Positions 1 through 9,968 of a stretch of 64,000 nt of DNA are shown in pieces. The notes beneath the pieces are model-generated. The model was not told the origin of the DNA, made no database searches, and saw only the letters and a list, made by a program, of their open reading frames with translations. The DNA comes from Methyloligella solikamskensis. Its GTDB lineage: Bacteria; Pseudomonadota; Alphaproteobacteria; Rhizobiales; Methyloligellaceae. Each line of letters begins with the position of its first letter. The first letter of the stretch is position 1. The translations under genes and the position numbers were made by a program. The DNA is taken from the NCBI RefSeq assembly GCF_042676065.1, contig NZ_JBHTJO010000001.1, positions 372,001 to 436,000 on the forward strand, written 5' to 3'.

Positions 1-133
1 GGCCTCTGTCTACTGAGATTGCTGCGAGTGCCGCCGGCGGCCTCTCCCTTTGGGAGAGGTGAATTGATGCCATCGCCTCAAAACGAAGCGTCATGCCGTT
101 CCATCGCGACAAACCGCGAGGCCAGTGGAATGG

Positions 134-156
134 ATTGCCGGGTCAGACCCGGCAAT
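134..156. repeat. Perfect inverted repeat downstream of argG
   Basis: Two 11-base arms, ATTGCCGGGTC and GACCCGGCAAT, are separated by one base. It lies about 40 bases beyond the argG stop, but no T-run follows in the argG direction, so it looks more like a short dispersed palindromic element than a classical terminator. I saw no second copy in this window. The rest of 1-194 holds no gene I can support. Confidence 0.55.
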
Positions 157-194
157 GACGAGGACTTCGAAGCAGCCTTTGCGACGCTGTTTCC

Positions 195-1412
<1,218 letters not shown>

Positions 1413-1505
1413 GGACGCGCTTTCTGAAATTCGTCGCGGAATGAGATGCGGGACTTATAGGAAACTGGGCGGGCGGGGCAAGCGGCGCTTCCGCGCTCCC
1501 AAGCC

Positions 1506-1940
1506 TCAAGCGCCGCGGCCGCAGATGAGCCAGAAGACAAAGCCGCCGGTGAAACCGGCCGTGGCGAAGATCGCCGTGGCCTGGACCGGGGGCAGAGTTG
1601 CCATCTCGTCGGGCGTGCCGACCAGCAGAGGCACGGCAAGGAGCGAGAGGCCGCCGGCGAGCACGTAATACATCCAGCTGGTGAACTTCAGCACTTCGCC
1701 GATCACCACAGCGACGAGCGCGGGCAGCACGGTGAGGGTGGGCGCCACGGCGGCTGTGAACATGACCAGGCCGAAGACCTCGCCACCCTCCTGCATCATG
1801 GGATCGTGGGGCGCGGCCTGGCGGAGCTCGTCGCCGACCCAGAGCGCACCGAGGAGCAACAGAACGACGAGCGCGATACCGGAGGCGAAGAGGAAGGAGA
1901 CCACCACCCAAAGAACGCGGAAGATCGTGCGGGTGATCAC
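1506..1940 (-). CDS. Small four-helix membrane protein, unknown function
   Basis: A 144-residue protein with about four hydrophobic segments, near residues 5-33, 55-82, 88-107 and 120-140. A polar loop around residues 35-52 joins the first two. There is no catalytic motif and I do not recognise a family with certainty; similar uncharacterised inner-membrane proteins are common in Rhizobiales. It is transcribed in the same direction as argG and lies just upstream of it, so the two could share a transcript. The start is the ATG at 1940. No function is assigned. Confidence 0.7.
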   Translation of the reverse strand: MITRTIFRVLWVVVSFLFASGIALVVLLLLGALWVGDELRQAAPHDPMMQEGGEVFGLVMFTAAVAPTLTVLPALVAVVIGEVLKFTSWMYYVLAGGLSLLAVPLLVGTPDEMATLPPVQATAIFATAGFTGGFVFWLICGRGA

Positions 1941-1973
1941 AAAGTTCTCCTCAAGGATGGCACGGGGTGCGGC

Positions 1974-2366
1974 TTAGACCGTCTCCGACTTGGGAAGGTC
2001 GTCGTCGAGGCCGTAGTAGTCCGATTTGGACCCGACAAAAATATGTTGTCCGAGCTGGATGCCGGTGGGCGGGGTGAGCGACCCGGCAGCCACATAAAAG
2101 TCCGGCTCGGATTCCGAGCGCCAGAAGAGGCTGCTGCCACACCGATTGCAGAAGCCGCGTTCTGCGTCGTCAGAGGAGCGAAACCAGGTGAGGCTTCCCC
2201 GGTCCGCGATCTCGATCTGATCGGGTGCGCAGGTGAAATTTACCGCGAAGTGCCCGCTGGTCTTGGCGCATTGCCGGCAGTGGCACGCGATGGCATCGCT
2301 GACGTTGCCGGAAATCTCATAGGTCACGTCGCCGCAAAGGCAGCCGCCTCGCCTCTTCTCGCTCAT
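1974..2366 (-). CDS. GFA/CENP-V family zinc protein
   Basis: Members of this fold bind zinc through clustered cysteines and were named after glutathione-dependent formaldehyde-activating enzyme; most members, including this one, have no proven substrate. The 130-residue protein shows the family pattern: CxC at residues 9 and 11, CHCxxC at 28, 30 and 33, and CxxC at 73 and 76. The start at 2366 is preferred over an upstream in-frame ATG at 2447, because GGGAG sits at a good distance before it and the family normally begins just before the first CxC. It is divergent from the thioredoxin-fold gene at 2497. Confidence 0.85.
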   Translation of the reverse strand: MSEKRRGGCLCGDVTYEISGNVSDAIACHCRQCAKTSGHFAVNFTCAPDQIEIADRGSLTWFRSSDDAERGFCNRCGSSLFWRSESEPDFYVAAGSLTPPTGIQLGQHIFVGSKSDYYGLDDDLPKSETV

Positions 2367-2496
2367 CCGGTCTTCTCCCGTCGCTGGATTGCGGCAATGT
2401 GCTTTCAACCCAACCGGCGTGCGATGCGTCGCTTGGCCGGTTGCCAACGCTTGGCTCGATCACACAATCTCTGCAAGTGGCATAGGGGAGGACGTC

Positions 2497-3096
2497 ATGC
2501 CAAGCATCGATTTCTGGTACGAATTTGCAAGCAGCTACTCCTATCCGGCCGTGATGCGGATTGCGCCGCTGGCCGAGGATGCAGGCGTCACCGTGAACTG
2601 GCGCCCCTTCCTGCTGGGACCGATCTTCGCCAACCATGGCTGGGCGGATTCACCCTTCAATCTCTACCCCAGCAAGGGGCGCTATATGTGGCGCGATCTG
2701 GAGCGGATCTGCGAGAAGGAAGGACTCCCGCTCAGCCTGCCACCGGTATCGTTTCCGCAGAACGGGCTAAAGGCGGCGCGGATCGCCCGTGCGCTGCGCG
2801 ACGACGGCTTGACGCCGGATTTCACGAGGGCGGTGTTCAAGGCGAATTTCGTCGAGAAGAAGTGCATCAGCCTGGATAACGTCCTGGCCGAGATCCTCCA
2901 GGGACTCGGACTCGATGCGGAGGCGGTTCTCGCCAAGGCGGAGACCGACCTGAACAAGGCCCATCTGCGCGCCGATACGGATGAGGCGATGCGGCTCGAT
3001 ATCTTCGGCGCGCCCTCCTTCACGGTCGGCGATGAGCTCTTTTGGGGGAACGACCGCCTGGAAGACGCGATCGAGTGGGCGGTGAAGCGGGGCTAG
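2497..3096 (+). CDS. 2-hydroxychromene-2-carboxylate isomerase-like DsbA-family protein
   Basis: A 199-residue thioredoxin-fold protein of the HCCA isomerase/kappa glutathione transferase type. It begins with IDFWYEFASSYSYPA, where the Ser pair at 12-13 replaces the CxxC of true DsbA proteins, and carries the cis-proline segment GAPSF near the C-terminus. The family isomerises 2-hydroxychromene-2-carboxylate in naphthalene breakdown with glutathione as cofactor, but many chromosomal members have unknown substrates, and no aromatic-degradation genes lie nearby. The start at 2497 is set by AGGGGAGGA immediately upstream. The longer frame beginning at 2389 lacks such a site. Confidence 0.85.
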   Translation: MPSIDFWYEFASSYSYPAVMRIAPLAEDAGVTVNWRPFLLGPIFANHGWADSPFNLYPSKGRYMWRDLERICEKEGLPLSLPPVSFPQNGLKAARIARALRDDGLTPDFTRAVFKANFVEKKCISLDNVLAEILQGLGLDAEAVLAKAETDLNKAHLRADTDEAMRLDIFGAPSFTVGDELFWGNDRLEDAIEWAVKRG

Positions 3097-3106
3097 GCGC
3101 ACCGTT

Positions 3107-5185
3107 CTAAGGTGGCGTTGGTCTCTCGAGCTTGCTCAATCCGGGTTCGCCAAAGAGGGGATCGAAATGCTCCGATAGGGTCTCGGCGAAGGATTTCGTC
3201 AAATGGTGGCTGTCCCAGAGGATCAACCGACCACCGACGACGGGATGGCATTTGCGTGCCGGACAAATGGCGTCGGTCAGATCAATGACCTGAATCCTTG
3301 GCGTCTTGCCGTATTTCAGCTCCGGGTATCTTCCAGCTTTCTTTTCCCATATGCACGCCTCCTCGTCCCCCGGGTGAGCCAGAAGACACACTGGAAGATC
3401 GCCTTTCCTGGAAGGCACATCGCGTAGAATTCGTATGTTCGCATTCGTGCTTGAAAGGAGGCGTCCGTTAAGGGCGTCCTCGCCGGCGCGTCTTACCTTC
3501 AGCGCGTCTCGGCCTCGAAGCAGACGAAAGGAGCTGTCGAGGACGGGTGGACCGCTCATGTTGGCGAGGAAGATCAGCTCGGGATCCATCTCGATAATTT
3601 CGCGGATCGTACGCTCACGCCAGGCGTGGCACTCGTGATAGGGCCTATTGAGCTTCTTGTAGTAGGTGGGCGCCTCGATAGATGCGCAGGATGCCTTTGT
3701 GCGTACGACCAGCTTCCAGCCAGCCCGCTTTGCGGCAGCGTCCACGGCCGGAAACCAGGCAGCCGCATGGGAGTCTCCGAAAATGACGGCGACTCTCTCG
3801 CCATCCGTATTCCCGTATACGCAAGCGCTCGAATAAACCGCGTCATGCGACAGCAAGCAGTTGTCGTGTTTCAGTTGTGATCGATCGTCAAACACCGACT
3901 CCACGGCGATCTTCCGGCCGTCGTTCAGGAGAATGAACTGTCGCGCGAAGGTGGATTCTCCGACGAGCCCAAAAGCAGCGGCACCGACGGACAAAACGGC
4001 TCCGAAAATAAGCGAGAGGGAGACCGAGCCGGTGAGCACCGGCCAGTAGCGAGCAGGCTGCTCAACAATCGCATACGTGGCGAAGGCTAGGGCCAGGGAT
4101 ATTAGAATCAGGAAGCAAATTCCGACGGCGGAGATGTGCGGGATAATCGCTTCCCCAATCACCAAGACCGGCCAATGCCACAGGTACCAGGAGTAAGAAC
4201 GGCGCCCAATACCGGCTAGAAGCGGATGCGAAAGAGATCGTCCAACCCATCCCCCGGCATGGCCGGCAGGCGCATCGACGTTTCGCCCCGAGAGGATGAT
4301 GGAGGCGGCCCCGAAGGTAGGAAGTAGAGCGAACAGGCCGGGGTATCTCGACGCTTCATCGAGGAAGAATGCGGCTGCGAGGATGGAAGCGATCCCGCAG
4401 GCGGCCAAGAGATTGCGCACCCCCGTCGCCAGTGAGCCGAAAGCAATTAGAGCGACAACACCACCGACGCAAAGCTGCCATGCACGGGTGTGGGTGCCGA
4501 AAAAAGCAAGAGGTTGATTGTCGGCGGTGAGGATGAGGCAGAGCGCAAAGGAGAGAACGCTAACGGTGATGGTCGCGGTCAGGATGGCGCGGGTGTCGCC
4601 CCCGCCGAGGAGGCGTCTTCCAGCAATCAAAGCGAAGCCGAGGATCAATGGCCACACCAAGTAAAATTGCTCTTCGATTGCGAGCGACCAATAGTGGAGA
4701 AAGATGCTGGGGGCCTGATCCGAGGCGAAGTAATCGGTCGCCCTATCGGCGAACCTCCAGTTGATAAAATAAAGGGCCGCCGCCGGCATCTCTTTTGCTG
4801 CACGGCTGGCCTGAAGAGCCGGCAAGAATAGCGCAGCGGCGATTAGCGAGACGCAAAGAACCAGAACCGCTGCGGGCAGAATCCGGCGCATCCGCCGGGC
4901 CCAGAAATCACGCAGGCCAATACGTCCCGTAAGAGCAATCTCACGTACCAGCAGCCCGGTGATGAGGTAACCCGAGATGACAAAAAAGACGTCGACGCCA
5001 ACGAACCCACCCGGCGTAACGGGGAAGCCTGCGTGAAACAGGACCACGAGGACGACGGCGATAGCACGAAGTCCGTCAATATCGCTTCTGTATCCCGACT
5101 CGACGCGGCGGAAGAGCTTTCGGGTTGGGCGAGCCGTGCCGACAAGCGTTTCGATGGTAAACTGCCCCCAGTTGTTGTCGCGCAT
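3107..5185 (-). CDS. Acyltransferase-3/SGNH fusion (OafA-type polysaccharide O-acyltransferase)
   Basis: An inner-membrane enzyme of 692 residues that probably transfers acyl groups, usually acetyl, onto a cell-surface polysaccharide. The N-terminal half is an acyltransferase-3 domain: DIDGLRAIAVV at 35-45 with the catalytic-type His at 51, FVGVDVFFVISGYLIT at 61-76, and about ten membrane helices to residue 405. The C-terminal part is a periplasmic SGNH domain with GDSH at 470-473 and a late DSHH motif close to residue 668. Both halves keep their key residues. The gene is solitary, with no glycosyltransferases around it, so the acceptor cannot be named. Confidence 0.9.
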   Translation of the reverse strand: MRDNNWGQFTIETLVGTARPTRKLFRRVESGYRSDIDGLRAIAVVLVVLFHAGFPVTPGGFVGVDVFFVISGYLITGLLVREIALTGRIGLRDFWARRMRRILPAAVLVLCVSLIAAALFLPALQASRAAKEMPAAALYFINWRFADRATDYFASDQAPSIFLHYWSLAIEEQFYLVWPLILGFALIAGRRLLGGGDTRAILTATITVSVLSFALCLILTADNQPLAFFGTHTRAWQLCVGGVVALIAFGSLATGVRNLLAACGIASILAAAFFLDEASRYPGLFALLPTFGAASIILSGRNVDAPAGHAGGWVGRSLSHPLLAGIGRRSYSWYLWHWPVLVIGEAIIPHISAVGICFLILISLALAFATYAIVEQPARYWPVLTGSVSLSLIFGAVLSVGAAAFGLVGESTFARQFILLNDGRKIAVESVFDDRSQLKHDNCLLSHDAVYSSACVYGNTDGERVAVIFGDSHAAAWFPAVDAAAKRAGWKLVVRTKASCASIEAPTYYKKLNRPYHECHAWRERTIREIIEMDPELIFLANMSGPPVLDSSFRLLRGRDALKVRRAGEDALNGRLLSSTNANIRILRDVPSRKGDLPVCLLAHPGDEEACIWEKKAGRYPELKYGKTPRIQVIDLTDAICPARKCHPVVGGRLILWDSHHLTKSFAETLSEHFDPLFGEPGLSKLERPTPP

Positions 5186-5244
5186 TCTGCGCGCGACCTA
5201 AAACTGAAGGACCTCACGACTGAACTCAAGTTATGCGTGTGGGG

Positions 5245-6426
5245 TTAGCTAACGTCTCCGGCCGCGGCGCGCTGGCTGGCGCGGAGCTTGACGGATGCGC
5301 TCTTGAGCTGGCCGCAGGCGGCCATGATGTCCCGGCCGCGCGGTGTCCTGACCGGTGATGCATAACCCGCCCGGTTCACCACATCGGCGAATTTCTCGAT
5401 CTGGTCCCAGTCGGAGCATTCGTAAGGCGAGCCCGGCCAGGGATTGAACGGGATTAGGTTGATCTTGGCCGGGATCTTGGCCAGCAGCCGGACCAGCTCC
5501 TTGGCATCGGCGATGCTGTCGTTGATCCCGTCCAGCATCACGTATTCGAAGGTGATGCGCTTGGCGTTGGAGAGGCCGGGATAGTTGCGGCACGCCTCCA
5601 GCAGGTCGGCGATCGGCCATTTCTTGTTGATGGGCACGAGCTCGTTTCTGAGATCGTCCCGAACGGCATGGAGCGAGATGGCGAGCATGGTGCCGGCCTC
5701 TTCGCCCCAGCGCGGGATCTCGGGCACCACGCCGGAGGTCGACAGGGTGATGCGCCGCTTGGACAGCGAAATACCTTCGCCGTCGGCGACGATGGCCATG
5801 GCGTCGCGCACGCCATCGAAATTGTAGAGCGGCTCGCCCATGCCCATGAGCACGACATTGGTGATCTTCCGGTCCGCGTTGGGCAGGCCCGTCTTGTCCT
5901 CAGGGCCTTCAGCGCCAGGCCAATCGCCCAGCCGGTCGCGCGCCAGCATGACCTGGGCCACGATCTCGCCGGCCTCCAGATTGCGCACCAGGCGCTGGGT
6001 GCCGGTGTGGCAGAAGCTGCAGGTGAGCGTACAGCCGACCTGGCTGGAGATGCACAGGGTGCCGCGGTCGTCCTCGGGGATATAGACGGTTTCGACCTCG
6101 CGCCCGTCCTTCAAGCGAAGCAGCCATTTGCGGGTGCCGTCCTGAGACACCTGCTCGGAGACGATCTCGGGCCGGGCAAGGCTGTAGCTTTCGGCAAGCT
6201 GCTCGCGCAGACCCTTGGCCACATTGCTCATTCGCTCGAAGTCGTCGACGCCGCGCACATACATCCAGTTCCACAGCTGGCCGACGCGCATGCGCTGCTG
6301 CTTATCGGGAACGCCTAGGACGGCCAGGTGCTCGGCGAGCGCTTCCCGGTTCAACCCGATAAGGGATGGCAGGGCGGTTCCGCGCGAAGGGCTCGCGGCC
6401 TCGGATATGGCAGGTGCAGTAAGCAT
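5245..6426 (-). CDS. rlmN: Dual-specificity 23S rRNA A2503/tRNA A37 C2-methyltransferase
   Basis: A radical-SAM enzyme that methylates C2 of A2503 in 23S rRNA and of A37 in some tRNAs. The [4Fe-4S] motif CxxxCxxC is at Cys132, Cys136 and Cys139. The two extra cysteines of the methyl-transfer mechanism are visible as RGTLC at 125 and as the Cys in GRDIMAACGQL near the C-terminus. Its length of 393 residues fits alphaproteobacterial members. The frame starts at the ATG at 6426. It follows the IalB-family gene on the same strand by about 100 bases. Confidence 0.96.
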   Translation of the reverse strand: MLTAPAISEAASPSRGTALPSLIGLNREALAEHLAVLGVPDKQQRMRVGQLWNWMYVRGVDDFERMSNVAKGLREQLAESYSLARPEIVSEQVSQDGTRKWLLRLKDGREVETVYIPEDDRGTLCISSQVGCTLTCSFCHTGTQRLVRNLEAGEIVAQVMLARDRLGDWPGAEGPEDKTGLPNADRKITNVVLMGMGEPLYNFDGVRDAMAIVADGEGISLSKRRITLSTSGVVPEIPRWGEEAGTMLAISLHAVRDDLRNELVPINKKWPIADLLEACRNYPGLSNAKRITFEYVMLDGINDSIADAKELVRLLAKIPAKINLIPFNPWPGSPYECSDWDQIEKFADVVNRAGYASPVRTPRGRDIMAACGQLKSASVKLRASQRAAAGDVS

Positions 6427-6531
6427 GGCCCAGACATAAGGCCTTAGGGCTCAAATGTGGAGAGGAATGCGCAGATTGTGCGGGCAACGTCGGGCGCGCC
6501 GGATCTCCCCAGCACGCCCGTCAGTGCAGCT

Positions 6532-7035
6532 CTAGAAGGAGCACTCTCGCTCGATCTCGCCGATTGCCGCCGTGATACCGCTCAGCGAATACTTATCGGT
6601 GGTCTTGGTGCCGCGGGACGAGGTGCCGGTCACGGTCAGGTTGGCGCCGGCCTTCATGGCCTCGACGACCTGGTCCTCACCGGCCCGGGTCTCGACATAA
6701 GCGCCTTCATCCTTGGTGTAGAAGCTGTAGTTCTTGCCGTCGATGTTGACGGTGACCTTGGCGCCGGGGCTGAACGGATAGCCCATCTTGATGCTGACTT
6801 CGTTCTTGATTCGGTCGGACGGATACCGACTGACGTAAATGTAGATCGGACCGCGCCGGACATCGCTCGGCTCAGACGAGAGCGGCTGCGATACCACGAA
6901 ACAGGCCTTCGGGCTCGAGGCGGATACGTAAGCGGACCAATGATTGAAGTTCTTCAGAAGCTTGGCGTTCTGGGCAAAAGCAGGTGCGCAGCTGAAAGCC
7001 AATAGAAGGCATGCAGCACGAATAGCTCGGTGCAT
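6532..7035 (-). CDS. Invasion-associated locus B (IalB) family exported protein
   Basis: A 167-residue secreted or periplasmic protein. Residues 1-22 form a signal peptide ending in APAFAQ. The remainder matches the IalB pattern: an early WSAY, then ACFVVSQP, an IYVSRYP strand, and the central GYPFSPGAKVTVNIDG with two late aromatic strands. The family is named from Bartonella invasion protein B, but free-living Rhizobiales carry several copies whose role is unclear. The start at 7035 is the only Met that gives the signal peptide; the frame stays open upstream to 7314. A copy next to rlmN is, from memory, a common arrangement in this order. Confidence 0.88.
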   Translation of the reverse strand: MHRAIRAACLLLAFSCAPAFAQNAKLLKNFNHWSAYVSASSPKACFVVSQPLSSEPSDVRRGPIYIYVSRYPSDRIKNEVSIKMGYPFSPGAKVTVNIDGKNYSFYTKDEGAYVETRAGEDQVVEAMKAGANLTVTGTSSRGTKTTDKYSLSGITAAIGEIERECSF

Positions 7036-7358
7036 CTTTGGTTCCCCGACTCGGATGCTGACTGAAAGACATTCGGTTTCGGTTGGGAACAAGACCATAT
7101 AGATTCGCCATGGGTTTGGCCAGATTTCTGACCGGGTTATAGGGCAGTTGCGCAGGCGGCGCGGTGAAGCACCGGCTCCCCCGAAAACGAATAGTCGGCG
7201 ACGGGCGATCTCTCCCGAGCGCGGGTCTGACCAGGGGTGTCGCGATTGCTCTGTGTACGTCATAATTTGCAGAGATCCCTGGGCGATGGAGAGTTCAGGG
7301 ATTGAGGATTTCAAATGGCGGCCGAGACGGGCCGGCGAAGCGCGGAGACATCTCGATC
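7036..7358. other. Divergent intergenic region, ialB-like/quinone reductase
   Basis: This 323-base gap must hold the promoters of both flanking genes. I see one hairpin, ATCCCTG (7275-7281) and CAGGGAT (7296-7302) with a 14-base loop, in front of the quinone reductase gene. Otherwise there is no RNA gene, long repeat or convincing small ORF. Confidence 0.4.
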
Positions 7359-8339
7359 ATGCGAGCGGCACAATTCAACGAGTTTGGCGGCATCGGCGCA
7401 CTGCATGTTGAGGAGGTCGACGAGCCTGTCGCGAAGGAAGGCGAGGTTGTCGTCCGCGTGACCGCGGTCGGGCTGAACTTCTTCGATACGCTGATTCTGC
7501 GGGACAAGTACCAGATCACGCCACCGCTTCCCTTTTCGCCGGGAGCTGAGATCGCTGGCACCATCGACAGTCTGGGAGAGGGGGTCTCGGGGCTGGAGAT
7601 CGGTCAGCGGGTGGTGGCGTTCATCGGCGGCAATGGCTGCCGGGAAAAGGTGGCGACGAAAGCGCGCAACGTGGTGCCGATCCCCGTTGGTGTCAGCGAT
7701 GAGTTCGCCGCCGGACTTCTGGTCACTTACGGGACGGCGCTGCACGCCTTCAAGGACCGGGCGAAGCTGCAGCCGGGCGAGACGGTCGCCATCCTCGGTG
7801 CGTCGGGCGGCGCGGGACTTGCCGCCATCCATGTGGCCAAGCTGATGGGCGCGCAGGTGATCGCCGTGGCGTCTTCGGGAGAGAAGCTTGCCTATTGCCG
7901 CGAGCACGGCGCCGATATGGGGCTGAACTACAAGGAGAAGAGCCTGAAGTCAGGCTTGCGCGAGCTCACCAACAATCATGGCGTCGACGTGCTCTACGAT
8001 TGCGTCGGCGGCGACAGCGCGGAGCCTGCCCTGCGGTCCATGGCCTGGGAAGGGCGTTATCTCGTCATCGGCTTTGCCGCGGGCGAGATTCCGAAGCTGC
8101 CGCTCAATCTCGTGCTGCTCAAGGGTTGCGCGATCATCGGCGTGTTTTGGACGTCTTTCATCGAGCGCTCGCCCGATGCCCATCGCGACAACACGCTGCA
8201 AACCCTGCAATGGGCCGAGGAGGGGAAGATCGCGCCGCATATTCAGGCGACGTTCCCGCTCGTGGAGACGGGCAAGGCGCTCTCGCTGATCGAGCAGCGC
8301 AAGGTGTCGGGCAAACTGATCGTCAGGCCCCAGGACTAG
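7359..8339 (+). CDS. NADPH:quinone oxidoreductase family protein (zinc-free MDR)
   Basis: A 326-residue medium-chain dehydrogenase/reductase without the catalytic or structural zinc ligands, as in QorA-type quinone reductases. It has a GroES-like N-terminal domain containing LPFSPGAEIAG, and a Rossmann domain with ILGASGGAGLAAIHVAKLMGA. The later segment LYDCVGGD and the C-terminus ending SGKLIVRP are typical. Such enzymes reduce quinones or activated alkenes with NADPH; the exact substrate is unknown. The start at 7359 follows GGAGA; the frame is open upstream to 7302 but that extension does not look like protein. It appears to be a single-gene unit. Confidence 0.88.
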   Translation: MRAAQFNEFGGIGALHVEEVDEPVAKEGEVVVRVTAVGLNFFDTLILRDKYQITPPLPFSPGAEIAGTIDSLGEGVSGLEIGQRVVAFIGGNGCREKVATKARNVVPIPVGVSDEFAAGLLVTYGTALHAFKDRAKLQPGETVAILGASGGAGLAAIHVAKLMGAQVIAVASSGEKLAYCREHGADMGLNYKEKSLKSGLRELTNNHGVDVLYDCVGGDSAEPALRSMAWEGRYLVIGFAAGEIPKLPLNLVLLKGCAIIGVFWTSFIERSPDAHRDNTLQTLQWAEEGKIAPHIQATFPLVETGKALSLIEQRKVSGKLIVRPQD

Positions 8340-8370
8340 GTTTTTTAGAAGGTTTTGCGTTCCGGCGCGC

Positions 8371-8784
8371 TTAGGCGTCTTCCGTGTCGCTGTCGGGGAA
8401 TTCCCGCTCCAAAGCGCGGGCGGCTGCCGCCCGATGTGCCGGGGTGATATGGGACGACACCAAGCTCAGCACGCCGGTGAGGAGCGCTGCGTCATCGGCG
8501 AAGCCGAGACCCAGAACGATGTCGGGCATGAGATCCATCGGCAGGATGAAATAGGCGATGACCGCCAGAAGCATGCCGCGGACGCGCAACGGCGTCTGGG
8601 AATCCAGCGCGCAGTAATACCCGGCCACCAGATCCTCCATGAAGGGGACCCGGCCTGCGACGCGCTTCAGCTTGCTCCAGAAGTCGCGGCGGACCTTCTC
8701 CTCGCGTTGGGCGACGCGTTCGGCAGTCAGCGCTTGGCCCATGGCCTCCTTGCGCAGAGACTCCGCATCGTCAAAGGCAGTCAT
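8371..8784 (-). CDS. YkvA family (DUF1232) membrane-associated protein
   Basis: A 137-residue protein of the YkvA/DUF1232 group, whose function is unknown. The diagnostic stretch is a central hydrophobic segment followed by the YFILPMDLMPD pattern (residues about 77-90), then GFADDAALL. The N-terminal 50 residues are charged and probably cytosolic. It is divergent from the low-Mr tyrosine phosphatase gene, and the 130-base space between them carries palindromic GCTAA motifs that could be shared regulatory sites. Confidence 0.85.
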   Translation of the reverse strand: MTAFDDAESLRKEAMGQALTAERVAQREEKVRRDFWSKLKRVAGRVPFMEDLVAGYYCALDSQTPLRVRGMLLAVIAYFILPMDLMPDIVLGLGFADDAALLTGVLSLVSSHITPAHRAAAARALEREFPDSDTEDA

Positions 8785-8799
8785 ACTTCATCCTCCAAA

Positions 8800-8832
8800 C
8801 CGCTAAGGTGTTAGCGGATGCGCTAAATTTAG
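8800..8832. promoter_or_regulatory. Palindromic GCTAA motifs between ykvA-like and phosphatase genes
   Basis: CCGCTAA (8800-8806) and TTAGCGG (8811-8817) form perfect 7-base arms with a 4-base loop. A third GCTAA follows at 8822-8826 within the palindrome CTAAATTTAG (8823-8832). The position between two divergent genes suggests an operator, but no regulator can be named. Confidence 0.4.
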
Positions 8833-8916
8833 GGTTGCAGGGCCGCGACCGCAAGATGCCCGCGCGGTCGAGGGGTGTGCTTGCAAAGCATTGAGGCCCA
8901 TGCAATTCAAACGGCC

Positions 8917-9432
8917 ATGACCGAGGATCCGCGCCACAAGCTTCTCTTTATCTGTCTCGGGAATATCTGCCGTTCGCCCATGGCGGAGGGGGTATTCCGG
9001 CGCGTGATCGCGGAAGCTGGCGTGGCCGACCGCTTCGAGATCGATTCCGCGGGGCTTGGGGATTGGCATGTCGGCCAGGCGCCCGATACCCGCGCGCAAT
9101 CGGCCGCCAAGGGGCGGGACATGGACATCTCCGGCCAGGCTGCGCGGCAGGTGGTGCTGGAGGATTTCGACCGGTTCGATCTGCTGCTTGCCATGGACCG
9201 CAACAATCTGGCGGAGCTCAAGGCACTCGCGCCGGAAGGGACTGAGGGGAAGATCCGGCAGTTCCTCGATTATGCGCCCCATCTGGAGGCCATCGACGTT
9301 CCGGACCCGTTCTTCGGTGGGGACGAAGGCTTCGACCATGCGCTCGATCTGATCGAAGCGGCGAGTGAAGGGCTGCTGGAGTCCCTGATCGGGGACGGCG
9401 CCTCGGAAGAAAAGACCGCCTCGAAGGACTGA
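8917..9432 (+). CDS. Low-molecular-weight protein-tyrosine phosphatase
   Basis: A cytosolic phosphatase of 171 residues. The P-loop CLGNICRS at residues 13-20 contains the nucleophile Cys13 and Arg19, and the general-acid loop is seen as VPDPFFGG near residue 130. In bacteria these enzymes either reset tyrosine kinases of polysaccharide export or belong to arsenate reductase lines. No kinase is nearby, so the partner is unknown. The start at 8917 leaves the usual short lead before the P-loop; a GTG at 8875 would add 14 residues and cannot be excluded. The C-terminus has a short Glu/Lys-rich tail. Confidence 0.9.
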   Translation: MTEDPRHKLLFICLGNICRSPMAEGVFRRVIAEAGVADRFEIDSAGLGDWHVGQAPDTRAQSAAKGRDMDISGQAARQVVLEDFDRFDLLLAMDRNNLAELKALAPEGTEGKIRQFLDYAPHLEAIDVPDPFFGGDEGFDHALDLIEAASEGLLESLIGDGASEEKTASKD

Positions 9433-9569
9433 TCGCCGCTTGCGGCCGCCGGTCCGCTTCGCCTATCACCGGTCGCCCCGGAGCACCGCCTCCTTCACAT
9501 CACTGGAAGGTCCGTTACCGGCTTCGGCACCGCCTGGAGATCCGCCTTCCGCGTAAGGAGGGTTCTCCA

Positions 9570-9968
9570 ATGAGCATGATCGATCCAGATAGCATCGGTT
9601 TCGGACGCATCGCGGCGACCTTGCCCGTGCAGGACATGGCGCGGGCGCTCAGCTTCTATTGCGGCACGCTGGGCTTCACCAAGATCTTCGAGAACGGCGA
9701 TCCGGTCGGCTTCGTCATTCTGAGGCGCGACGGGGCGGAGCTTCATCTGACTTTGCAGAAGGCGCACAAGCCGGCCACTTTTCCGGTGGCGCATCTGATG
9801 GTTCAGGACGCAAACGGTCTCGCGACGCTTTGCGAGGCGAGCGGTCTTCGAATCGTGAAGGGGGTGCGGGACAAAGAGTACGGCTTGCGCGCCTTCGTGT
9901 TCGAAGACACCGAAGGCAACCGCATCGATGTCGGTCAGCCGCTAAGGTCTGCTCATCCGGCGGAGTGA
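9570..9968 (+). CDS. VOC superfamily protein (glyoxalase/bleomycin-resistance fold)
   Basis: A 132-residue single-domain vicinal-oxygen-chelate protein. It starts with TLPVQDMARALSFYCGTLGF, the standard first beta-alpha unit, and ends with the strand FVFEDTEGNRIDVGQP. Members bind bleomycin-type drugs, isomerise hemithioacetals or cleave aromatic rings. The size and pattern favour the binding-protein/bleomycin-resistance type rather than glyoxalase I. AAGGAGG at 9555-9561 sets the start at 9570. Its 3' end overlaps the convergent thpR gene by 16 bases. Confidence 0.85.
   Translation: MSMIDPDSIGFGRIAATLPVQDMARALSFYCGTLGFTKIFENGDPVGFVILRRDGAELHLTLQKAHKPATFPVAHLMVQDANGLATLCEASGLRIVKGVRDKEYGLRAFVFEDTEGNRIDVGQPLRSAHPAE

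Noticed and set aside
134..156. Intrinsic terminator of argG
   Set aside because: The palindrome is perfect but no T-run follows in the argG direction, so it is listed as a repeat instead.
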